Shown piece by piece: positions 39,385 through 46,574 of a stretch of DNA of 64,000 nucleotides. Numbering within the stretch: the first letter of the stretch is position 1; the number at the start of each line of letters is the position of its first letter. Source of the DNA: Ruminococcaceae bacterium UBA1404 (GTDB lineage Bacteria > Bacillota > Clostridia > Oscillospirales > Ruminococcaceae). The stretch covers positions 54,511 to 118,510 of the forward strand of contig DBQC01000006.1 in the NCBI GenBank assembly GCA_002305075.1, written 5' to 3'. Made by a program: the position numbers and the translations under genes. The notes below the pieces were generated by a model. It searched no databases and was not told the origin of the DNA. It saw only the letters and a program-made list of their open reading frames with translations.

Positions 39385-40572
39385 ATGAAAAGAAACATCA
39401 AAAACAATGTGTACTGGGTGGGCAAAATAGACTGGGAGCTTGAGACATTCCACGGAGACGACTATTCGGTCTCCAACGGCTCCAGCCAGAACGCCTATCT
39501 GATTAAAGAGGAGAAAACCGTGCTGATCGACACGGTGTGGACACCTCATGCCGCCGAGTTTGTGGACAATCTCGCCTCGGAGATCGATCTTGAGAGCATC
39601 GACTATATCATTGCCAACCATGGCGAAGTGGACCACAGTGGAGCGCTGCCTGCGCTGATGGCCCGCATTCCCAATACCCCCATTTACTGCACCGCCAATG
39701 CGGTCAAGTCGCTGGTGGGCCAGTTCCATCACCCCGAGTGGAACTTTAAGGTGGTCAAAACCGGCGACACGCTGGATATCGGTAACGGCAAGCAGCTGGT
39801 GTTTGTGGAGATGCCCATGCTCCACTGGCCGGACAGCATGGCCACCTATATGACCGGCGATAACATCCTCTTTTCCAACGACGCTTTTGGCCAGCACTTT
39901 GCGGTGGAGGAGCTGTTTAACGACAAGGCCGACCCCTGCCTGCTCTGGGCCGAGGCTATGAAGTACTATGCCAACATCCTAAACCCCTTCTCGCCGCTGG
40001 TGAAGAAGAAGATTGACGAGATTTTAGCGCTAAACCTCACCATCGACATCATTGCGCCCAGCCATGGCGCCATCTGGCGGGAGGACCCGCTCCAGATTGT
40101 GCACAAATATTATGAATGGTCTCAAGCCTATCAGACCGACCAAATCACCATCGCCTACGACACCATGTGGGAGGGCACGACCAAGATTGCCCACCGCATC
40201 GCCGACGAAATCGCCCGCCTTTCGCCCGATACCCGGGTCAAGGTGTTCAATATCGCCCGGGGCGACAAGAACGACATCATGACCGAGGTATTTCGCTCTA
40301 AGGCCATTGCTGTGGGTTCACCCACGGTTGGCAACAGCATCCTCTCCTCGGTGGCGGGCTGGCTGGAGTTCCTACACGAGCTCAAGTTCAAAAATAAAAA
40401 GGCCGCCGTCTTTGGCTGCTACGGCTGGAGCGGCGAGAGCACCAAGGTGCTGCGCGAGCGTCTGACCGCTGCCGGTTTAGAGGTGGTCGAGCCCGAGATC
40501 AAATGCAACTGGAATCCCGATGCCGACATCTTGGCCGAGGCTACCCGCATCGCCGAGGCGCTGCTGCGCTAG
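39385..40572 (+). CDS. Class A flavodiiron protein (oxygen/NO reductase)
   Basis: 395 residues from ATG 39385, 6 bases after GGAGGT. N-terminal metallo-beta-lactamase-like diiron domain with ligands H79, E81, D83, H84 (HGEVDH), H147, D166 and H227; C-terminal flavodoxin domain from about 255 (IAYDTMWEGTT). No rubredoxin extension, so an external donor is needed. Reduces oxygen or nitric oxide in anaerobes, giving oxidative or nitrosative stress tolerance. Upstream in-frame codons lie before the promoter. Confidence 0.95.
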   Translation: MKRNIKNNVYWVGKIDWELETFHGDDYSVSNGSSQNAYLIKEEKTVLIDTVWTPHAAEFVDNLASEIDLESIDYIIANHGEVDHSGALPALMARIPNTPIYCTANAVKSLVGQFHHPEWNFKVVKTGDTLDIGNGKQLVFVEMPMLHWPDSMATYMTGDNILFSNDAFGQHFAVEELFNDKADPCLLWAEAMKYYANILNPFSPLVKKKIDEILALNLTIDIIAPSHGAIWREDPLQIVHKYYEWSQAYQTDQITIAYDTMWEGTTKIAHRIADEIARLSPDTRVKVFNIARGDKNDIMTEVFRSKAIAVGSPTVGNSILSSVAGWLEFLHELKFKNKKAAVFGCYGWSGESTKVLRERLTAAGLEVVEPEIKCNWNPDADILAEATRIAEALLR

Positions 40573-40602
40573 CCCATCTGCCTTTTGCAAGGAGGACAGC
40601 TC

Positions 40603-41166
40603 ATGCTTTTTGAAAAACACGGACCCCACAACACCAAAGAAACGCTTAAGGCCGCCCTTGCCGCCGCCCGAGAGCAGGGCGTTACCCACATCGTGGTGGC
40701 TACCAATACGGGCGACACGGCCGAGCAGCTGATGGCACTTGGCACCGAGGGCCTCAGCCTCGTGGCGGTTACCCACGCCTACGGCTTTAAAGAGCCGGGC
40801 AAGAACGAAATGGACCCCGAGCGCCGGGCTGCACTCAAGCAGGCCGGTGTGGAGGTGCTCACCACCTCCCATGTGCTCAGCGGGGGCGAGCGGGGCATCA
40901 GCGCGCTGGCCGGCGGCGTCTACCCCATGGAGATGGTTGCCCACACCCTGCGTATGTTAGGCCAGGGGCTCAAGGTCTGTGTGGAGGTGTCTATTATGGC
41001 CCTCGATGCAGGGCTTATCCCCTACGGACAGCCGGTGGTGGCTATAGGCGGCAGCGGCCGCGGCGCCGACACGGCGGTGACCATCACCCCATCTCACGCC
41101 AAAACCCTTTACGACACCCGTATTCACGAGATTATCTGCAAGCCCGCTCTCTATCCCAAACAATAG
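40603..41166 (+). CDS. Stand-alone pyruvate kinase C-terminal-like domain protein
   Basis: 187 residues from ATG 40603 with AAGGAGGAC upstream. The fold resembles the pyruvate kinase alpha/beta C-terminal domain, with ATNTGDTAEQL and VAIGGSGRGADTAV phosphate-binding-like loops. It has no catalytic barrel. Such proteins occur alone in many clostridia and archaea; the ligand is unknown. It lies 30 bases after the flavodiiron gene and ends at a strong terminator, so they share a transcript. Confidence 0.75.
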   Translation: MLFEKHGPHNTKETLKAALAAAREQGVTHIVVATNTGDTAEQLMALGTEGLSLVAVTHAYGFKEPGKNEMDPERRAALKQAGVEVLTTSHVLSGGERGISALAGGVYPMEMVAHTLRMLGQGLKVCVEVSIMALDAGLIPYGQPVVAIGGSGRGADTAVTITPSHAKTLYDTRIHEIICKPALYPKQ

Positions 41167-41180
41167 GCCTATCTACAAAC

Positions 41181-41217
41181 AGCCCGCCCCCGGCCGAAAC
41201 CGGGGGCGGGCTGCTGT
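41181..41217 (+). terminator. Terminator after the flavodiiron operon
   Basis: AGCCCGCCCCCGG (41181-41193) with CCGGGGGCGGGCT (41200-41212): a 13-base perfect stem, T run broken (GCTGTT). Confidence 0.75.
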
Positions 41218-41265
41218 TAGGTGCTCGATCTACTCTATTAGGAAGGATGAAAACCGCAGTGTGAT

Positions 41266-41403
41266 TTATTCGCCGAGGATGTAACCCAGGTCGGGGTCGA
41301 GGGGGGAGGCAGTGTTGCCGATGTCGATGAGGATGCTGGTGTCGAGGTCGTAGCCCAGCTCGAGCTTCTCGAGATAGTGGCTGACTTTGTCGATGATGCG
41401 CAT
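41266..41403 (-). CDS. Small acidic protein, unknown function
   Basis: 45 residues, ATG 41403 to TAA 41266, with GAAAGGA about 9 bases upstream and a TATAAT-like -10 on the minus strand at 41474-41469. Begins MRIIDKVSHYLEKLELGYD and is acidic, with GC-rich third positions like its neighbours. It looks like a real, short, soluble protein with one helix. No family is recognised. Confidence 0.55.
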   Translation of the reverse strand: MRIIDKVSHYLEKLELGYDLDTSILIDIGNTASPLDPDLGYILGE

Positions 41404-41615
41404 ACAATCAATCCTTTCTTTTGATTGGGGGCGTCGTTGCCCCGGTCCTTTATCTTCTCTGTGTCTTTATTATAACGGGCATTTGTGGATAGTTTTGAAC
41501 GCTGCTGTGAAAGGATTGGAACTTCTTTTGAAATATTTTGTAAATAAGGTAAACATGGGATTTGGGCAGGTTGGCGGTTTACCGCTTTTAAGTGTGAGGC
41601 ACTACGAACGGAGAT
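41404..41615. other. Intergenic stretch, AT-richer, mostly empty
   Basis: Holds the presumed promoter of the small minus-strand gene. The inverted repeat GCGGTTTACCGC near 41575 may end transcription of the tocopherol-cyclase-like gene. No other coding signal is seen. Confidence 0.4.
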
Positions 41616-42518
41616 TTAGAGCCGAACTTCCAGCCCCACACCCTCTGTGCTCTGGCGCAGCAGACAGGCCCCCGAGCGCAGGTCGTAGAGGACCAGCTTG
41701 GCCCGAGCATCCAGCCGCTCTCGCACAGCCGTGGCCATGTCCCCTCCGTCCGGGGCGGACAGTGTGAGAGGGTGGCCGCCCCAGACCCGCAACCGAAGGG
41801 CATAGTGCCCACTTATAGCCTCGAGGCGGGCTTCGTCCTGCCACAGCTCCAGCCGGTGCCGGCCGCCTTTTAGGGTGTGGAATTCATAAAAGCGCTCACC
41901 GTCGTAGACGCAGGCAATCATGCCCTCAAAAGTCCCCGGCCCCACCGGCACCCGCCCGACCGAGCAGCTAAAGCCGGCACCGCTGCCCAGGTGGCCCTGC
42001 ATCCATGTGTATCGCTTTGGAAAGGAGCGGCCCCAGTTTTTCTCTACATAAAGCCGACCGTCTGTAATGTCGATGCGCTCTCCTCCGAGGTTTATTTGGC
42101 CGTTTACCCGGCCGTCTAGCGCGCAGATTTGGGTGTAACACTCCAGCCGGGGCAGATGGGCGGCCAGACCCATGCTGCATCCGCCGGGGTAGGTGCGCAC
42201 CCGGTCAAAATATAAAAGACCGGTTAGCGAGAAATTGTCCTGACACAGGTTAAGGCGGGCTGCACACAGCGAAAAGCTGCTTTCTTCCACCCGGATATTA
42301 AGCGTGCGCATCCCGCAGGAAAAGTCGCTCAGTTCGTAGCGCAGCAGGCGGCTTGTGCGGCTATGGCTGTCGGCCACCATCACAAAGGCGTGGGGGTCCC
42401 ACCCCACCGAAACGCCGGGTATCAGGCAGATGGAGCGTCCTGCAAAGCTCAGGCGAAAATACCAGCCCTCAAAAAAGCCATCCGGATGGGTGCAGCCGTG
42501 AAAAAGGTCGGGATTCAT
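41616..42518 (-). CDS. Tocopherol-cyclase-like protein
   Basis: 300 residues, ATG with AAAGGAG upstream. The start (HGCTHPDGFFEGWYFRLSF) and the middle motif VEKNWGRSFPKRYTWMQGH are typical of the tocopherol cyclase family. Plants and cyanobacteria use that family to close the chromanol ring. In fermentative bacteria members occur without the rest of the pathway and their substrate is unknown; a lipid-binding lipocalin-like role is possible. No signal peptide. Single-gene unit. Confidence 0.8.
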   Translation of the reverse strand: MNPDLFHGCTHPDGFFEGWYFRLSFAGRSICLIPGVSVGWDPHAFVMVADSHSRTSRLLRYELSDFSCGMRTLNIRVEESSFSLCAARLNLCQDNFSLTGLLYFDRVRTYPGGCSMGLAAHLPRLECYTQICALDGRVNGQINLGGERIDITDGRLYVEKNWGRSFPKRYTWMQGHLGSGAGFSCSVGRVPVGPGTFEGMIACVYDGERFYEFHTLKGGRHRLELWQDEARLEAISGHYALRLRVWGGHPLTLSAPDGGDMATAVRERLDARAKLVLYDLRSGACLLRQSTEGVGLEVRL

Positions 42519-42576
42519 AAGGCATCTCCTTTACAGAAAAAGTCTAATCACCCCTAGTGTGGCCCGCCGTGAGGCC

Positions 42577-42605
42577 TTGCATACCTGTCCGACGCGGAGT
42601 ATAAT
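42577..42605 (+). promoter_or_regulatory. Promoter for the AbrB-type permease gene
   Basis: TTGCAT, 17 bases, TATAAT. Fixes the start of the following gene downstream of 42611. Confidence 0.8.
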
Positions 42606-42642
42606 AGGTTCTATTAGGTACTATTTTGCAGAAATTAGCGGG

Positions 42643-43713
42643 ATGGAGTTGAGTCAGTTGCAAGATTCGGTAGCCGCACAGTTTTTTCTGACGGTGGCGG
42701 TAGCTCTGGCAGGCGGATTGTTGGCCGTGCGTTTTAAGATACCGGTGGGAGGCATGGTGGGCGGTATGTCGGCGGTTGCGCTGTTTAACATCGTTACCGG
42801 TTTGGCCTATGCGCCCGACGAGCTTAAAATTCTTACCCAGAGCCTTGCGGGAGCCTATCTGGGTATGCGCATCCGCAAAAAAGATATCGCCCAGTTTAAG
42901 ACGATTTTGCTGCCTGCCACGATGATGCTGGTGGGTTTGGTTATCTATAACAGCTCAGTCGGGTTGCTTATTGCCTCGTTCACCCGAATGGACTTGATTA
43001 CGGCACTCATGTCGGCCGTTCCCGGTGGTGTTTCCGAAATTTCGCTCCTTAGCGCCGAGATGGGGGGCAATGCGGCTCAGGTGACCATCATGCACCTGCT
43101 GCGCATCGTGTCGGTGCTCGGCGTTTTTCCCGTGATGTTGCGCACCATGGCCAATCGCTACGGCGGCTCGCACGAAGCAGCCGACTGCGGGGCCGAGGAG
43201 GAAGAGGACTGCCCGCCTAAGTCGCTGCCTATGACGGTGGTGCTGGCGCTTTTTTTTGGCGCTATCGGCTACTTTAGCGGCCTGCCGGCCGGCACGCTGG
43301 CTTTTTCCATGGTAGCGGTGGCTGTTTACAATGTTAAAACCGACCGGGCCGGCATACCGCCCGAGCACCGCAAGTATGTGCAGATGCTGGCCGGACTTAT
43401 CATCGGCAAGGGCGTGGGCATGGCCGATGTGCTGCAAATGCCCGATATTCTATTGCCGGCCGCTTTGATGATTACAGGCTTTTACGCCACGAACCTCATT
43501 TTGAGCTTTATCATCGCCAAATACACCAAAATGGACTATACCACCGCATTGTTCTCCACCTCGCCGGCGGGACCCAGCGACATGGCTCTTATGGCCTTAG
43601 AGCTGGGCGGAGACGCCCCCAAGGTGGCCTGCATGCAAATTGTGCGGCTGCTGGCCGCTGTGGTGGTGTTCCCCCAGACCATACGGCTTATGGTGGCGCT
43701 GTTTGGCAACTGA
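42643..43713 (+). CDS. AbrB family membrane protein (putative permease)
   Basis: 356 residues from ATG 42643. A longer in-frame start at 42559 precedes the promoter and is rejected; the ribosome binding site (AGCGGG) is weak. Two homologous halves of hydrophobic helices, each with a conserved PGGVSEISLL or PAGPSDMAL motif, separated by an acidic loop (CGAEEEEDCPP). This is the AbrB/ammonia-monooxygenase-like permease family; substrate not known. Ends at a strong terminator. Confidence 0.82.
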   Translation: MELSQLQDSVAAQFFLTVAVALAGGLLAVRFKIPVGGMVGGMSAVALFNIVTGLAYAPDELKILTQSLAGAYLGMRIRKKDIAQFKTILLPATMMLVGLVIYNSSVGLLIASFTRMDLITALMSAVPGGVSEISLLSAEMGGNAAQVTIMHLLRIVSVLGVFPVMLRTMANRYGGSHEAADCGAEEEEDCPPKSLPMTVVLALFFGAIGYFSGLPAGTLAFSMVAVAVYNVKTDRAGIPPEHRKYVQMLAGLIIGKGVGMADVLQMPDILLPAALMITGFYATNLILSFIIAKYTKMDYTTALFSTSPAGPSDMALMALELGGDAPKVACMQIVRLLAAVVVFPQTIRLMVALFGN

Positions 43714-43726
43714 TGTTCTACATAAA

Positions 43727-43760
43727 AAATCCACCCTATTTAGGGTGGATTTCTTGTTTT
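43727..43760. terminator. Bidirectional terminator
   Basis: AAATCCACCCTA and TAGGGTGGATTT stem with A/T runs on both sides, between converging genes. Confidence 0.9.
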
Positions 43761-43787
43761 ATGGCAGCGGGGAAAAGGTAAACAGTC

Positions 43788-44675
43788 TTAGTTGTGTTCG
43801 GCCTTAATGGGCACATCGGGGTTTTCCACCGTGTCGTAGTAGCCTACGCCAAAGCAGCCGGGGCCCACATGGGTGCCGATAACCGCCCCGATGTTCACCT
43901 CGGTGTAATCGGTGATGCCAAAGGCGGGGATGGCGGCGTCCATCAAAGCCTCCATGGCGGGTCGGGCGTCGATATGTCCAAAAACAAAGGGCAGCGAGTG
44001 GTCTACGCCGGTGGCGGCAATCAGTTCCATAATCTGTTTTATAGCATTTTGCTGGCCTCGGGCCTTGGCTGCCACCTCGATCACACCGTCGCGGATATTC
44101 AAAATGGGCTTGATGCCCAGCAGGCTGCCGGCCACCGTGCTGGCGGCGCCCAGCCGGCCGCCCTTGTGCAGATGGTGTAGCGAGTCTACCATGGCGAAAA
44201 TGCGCAGGTTGTTGCGCTTTTGGGTAAGAAAGTCGGAGATTTGGCTGGCGGTGTGTCCGGCGTCCCGCATACGCACCGCCGTGAGCACCGCAGGCACCGC
44301 CGACAGGGAAGTGCCGCCCTGGTCCACCACATGGATGCGGGGGTCGTTATCCAGGGCTTCCTTGGCCATACAGGCCGACTGGAAGGTGGCGCTGAGGTTT
44401 TTCGATAGGGTGAGCACCACCAGCTCGGCGTTGGGGTCGTCGCCTAAAAGCTCGGTGTAGCGGTCCATAAACCGGCCCACAGGCACCTGACTGGTGGTGG
44501 GCAGCTTTTTGGCCGCCCGCAGCCGGGCAAAAAAGTCGGCGTGGTCGATGTCGTAGGTATCCCGCAGTTCCTCTCCCTCAAAATGGACGGTGAGGGGCTC
44601 CATATATAGGCCCATTCTCTCCAAAGCCGAAAGGGGCAGGTCACAGGTGCTATCCACAAGAATTTTAACAGCCAT
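43788..44675 (-). CDS. DegV family fatty-acid-binding protein (FakB-like)
   Basis: 295 residues from ATG 44675 with AGGAGG upstream; a further in-frame ATG at 44711 has no ribosome binding site. Conserved KILVDSTCDLP start, TTSQVPVG, a GGTSLSA segment and KGGRLG. DegV/FakB proteins hold a fatty acid and hand it to FakA for phosphorylation. No fakA is in the window. The promoter is followed by a FabT-like palindrome, which fits control by lipids. Confidence 0.92.
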   Translation of the reverse strand: MAVKILVDSTCDLPLSALERMGLYMEPLTVHFEGEELRDTYDIDHADFFARLRAAKKLPTTSQVPVGRFMDRYTELLGDDPNAELVVLTLSKNLSATFQSACMAKEALDNDPRIHVVDQGGTSLSAVPAVLTAVRMRDAGHTASQISDFLTQKRNNLRIFAMVDSLHHLHKGGRLGAASTVAGSLLGIKPILNIRDGVIEVAAKARGQQNAIKQIMELIAATGVDHSLPFVFGHIDARPAMEALMDAAIPAFGITDYTEVNIGAVIGTHVGPGCFGVGYYDTVENPDVPIKAEHN

Positions 44676-44708
44676 AGGGGGCCTCCTGTTGCAATTTATT
44701 TGGCATAT

Positions 44709-44735
44709 CAATTATTTTGAGCATCAAAATAATTG
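44709..44735. promoter_or_regulatory. Perfect palindrome, candidate FabT-like operator of the degV gene
   Basis: CAATTATTTTGA, GCA, TCAAAATAATTG: 12-base arms with a 3-base centre. The core TTTGA-NNN-TCAAA matches the published FabT (MarR family) box used for fatty acid genes in streptococci. It lies in the leader, just after the -10. Confidence 0.6.
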
Positions 44736-44743
44736 CCATCTGC

Positions 44744-44772
44744 ATTATAGTCTGCCCGCAGGGCGCTGTCAA
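44744..44772 (-). promoter_or_regulatory. SigA promoter for the degV gene
   Basis: Minus strand TTGACA, 17 bases, TATAAT: perfect consensus at optimal spacing, so a repressor would be needed for control. Confidence 0.9.
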
Positions 44773-44796
44773 TAGAAGGACAGTGGCAAAAGAACG

Positions 44797-44834
44797 AAAA
44801 AACCCACCCGCCCCATGGCAAGGGCGCGGGTGGG
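44797..44834 (-). terminator. Terminator after the phosphofructokinase gene
   Basis: Minus strand CCCACCCGC...GCGGGTGGG then T6. Confidence 0.85.
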
Positions 44835-44923
44835 CTGGAGTTTTGGCAAAACCAAGGACAGCGCAGGCCCTCCATAAGGGCAGGGATATCCTTGCTTTGA
44901 AACCGCCGGTCTGCGGGTAAAAA

Positions 44924-46174
44924 TTAGAGCTTTACAAAGTTTTCGGCGAAGGTAAAGTGGCAGGGCAGGCCCTCCGCAAAGGGGGTCTGCATTTCGCCGG
45001 CAATCAGGGGCAGGAAATAGTCGACCGCCTCCTGAGAGAGGGTGCGATTGTCCTCGGACAGCCAGTCGCTGGGGAAGGCCTTTACAAGCCCGGCGGCCTT
45101 CTCGAGCGGCACCGCCACCACATCCGAGCGGTAGGGGCTGTCTGACAGCCGGCGGATGGCGGCCATTTTGCCGCTTTCTCCCGCAAGGGCCAGCGCCACC
45201 GCCTGACGGCCCACCTCGGCAGCCTCGGCAATGTCGGTGGCCGACAGGCAGTGGCCGGCCGACCGCTGGAGCACCGACAGCTCGATGCTGCGTACCTTGC
45301 AGCCTATTTGGGTTTTAATCAGATGCTCAAGATACCGCCCCGCGCCCGACAGCTGCACATGGCCAAAGGAGTCTACCGATCGCTCCACGCCGGGCAGGTC
45401 GGCATGGACATAGTCCCCCGCCGCATCCCGAATCCCCTCGGATACGGCCACAATCACATGGCGCTCCCGGGTCATCAGCTCTCGGAGGTCACTTAGGAAT
45501 CGGTCGGGATCAAAGGCGCGCTCGGGTATATAGATTAGGTGGGGTGCGCCGCCCGCCCGCTGGGCAAGGCCGCTACTGGCCGTGAGCCAACCGGCGTCCC
45601 GACCCATAATCTCCACCACCATCACCGACTGGGCCGGATAAACCGAGGCGTCCCGGGCCACCTCGACAATGGAGGTGCACACATACTTAACGGCGCTGCC
45701 AAAGCCGGGGGTGTGGTCGGTTTCGGGCAGATCGTTGTCGATGGTTTTGGGTACGCCGATGACCTTGACATCCAGCCCCTCCTGTGCACAGCGATGGTGC
45801 AGCTTAAGGGCGGTGTCCATAGAGTCGTTGCCCCCGATGTAAAAGAAGTAGCCGATATCCAGCTTTTTAAACAGCTCGAGCAGGGTGGCATAGGGGGCAT
45901 CGTCCTTTTTGGGGTCGGGCATTTTATAGCGGCAGGAGCGCAAAGCCATGCCCGGTGTCAGGGCGAGGTGGCGCAGTGCCTCAGGGTCGGATAGCTGGGG
46001 TGTTAAGTCTACCACCTTGCCGGATAGCATTCCCTCCACGCCGTGAAAGCCGCCATAAACCCGGCCGATGTGCGGGCTGTTAAGGCCGGCCTCCAACACG
46101 CCGCTCAGAGTGGCGTTGATGGCCGCTGTCGGGCCGCCCGACTGAGCCACAAGCAGATTTTTCACTGTCATCAT
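44924..46174 (-). CDS. 6-phosphofructokinase, PPi-dependent type
   Basis: 416 residues. Phosphofructokinase fold with GGNDSMDT (114-121) and PKTIDNDLP. D117 replaces the glycine, and K143 the second glycine, that ATP-using enzymes have; these changes mark pyrophosphate-dependent enzymes. It should interconvert fructose 6-phosphate and fructose 1,6-bisphosphate reversibly with PPi. Other landmarks are GRDAGWLTASSGLA and SEGIRD. Own terminator and a modest upstream promoter. Confidence 0.9.
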   Translation of the reverse strand: MMTVKNLLVAQSGGPTAAINATLSGVLEAGLNSPHIGRVYGGFHGVEGMLSGKVVDLTPQLSDPEALRHLALTPGMALRSCRYKMPDPKKDDAPYATLLELFKKLDIGYFFYIGGNDSMDTALKLHHRCAQEGLDVKVIGVPKTIDNDLPETDHTPGFGSAVKYVCTSIVEVARDASVYPAQSVMVVEIMGRDAGWLTASSGLAQRAGGAPHLIYIPERAFDPDRFLSDLRELMTRERHVIVAVSEGIRDAAGDYVHADLPGVERSVDSFGHVQLSGAGRYLEHLIKTQIGCKVRSIELSVLQRSAGHCLSATDIAEAAEVGRQAVALALAGESGKMAAIRRLSDSPYRSDVVAVPLEKAAGLVKAFPSDWLSEDNRTLSQEAVDYFLPLIAGEMQTPFAEGLPCHFTFAENFVKL

Positions 46175-46268
46175 CCTTCATTCCTCTCTGTGAGAAGTTT
46201 TGGGTGTATAAGTATCTATCCTTAAGTATACTATATAGCCTAGCCGCTGCGCAATCGCTCCAATTTTG

Positions 46269-46297
46269 TTGACAAACATCGGGCTCGGTACTATAAT
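46269..46297 (+). promoter_or_regulatory. SigA promoter for alaS
   Basis: TTGACA (46269-46274), 17 bases, TATAAT (46292-46297): perfect consensus. Confidence 0.9.
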
Positions 46298-46303
46298 GTC
46301 AAG

Positions 46304-46539
46304 GTATACTTTCAAAATAGCGTTGAGGGATCCAAGACTCATTTAATCGGGTCATCAGAGAGAGGGCCGGCCGTGGCTGCAAGCCGCCCGTTGACCGTGG
46401 AGTCGAGCCAATCCTGAGCTTCTGTCGAAAGGCAGGCGTGGTGGGCGCGTTAAGCCCTAAAAGAGTGGCGCTTTGGCGCAATTTGGGTGGTACCGCGGAG
46501 AAGTTTTTCTTCGCCCCTAAGTTGTGTGGGCGCTTTTTT
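46304..46539 (+). promoter_or_regulatory. T-box riboswitch in the alaS leader
   Basis: About 235 bases. The T-box core GGGTGGTACCGCGG is at 46485-46498, followed by a terminator (CGCCC...GGGCG, T6) ending near 46539. The long stem I region covers about 46335-46440. Uncharged tRNA pairs with the leader and prevents termination. Alanine specificity follows from the gene; the specifier triplet was not fixed with certainty. Confidence 0.92.
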
Positions 46540-46574
46540 GTTTGTGTAAAAAAATTCACCTAAAGCGAGTGATT

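Noticed and set aside
46524..46574. Upstream extension of AlaS
   Set aside because: It would begin within the T-box terminator.
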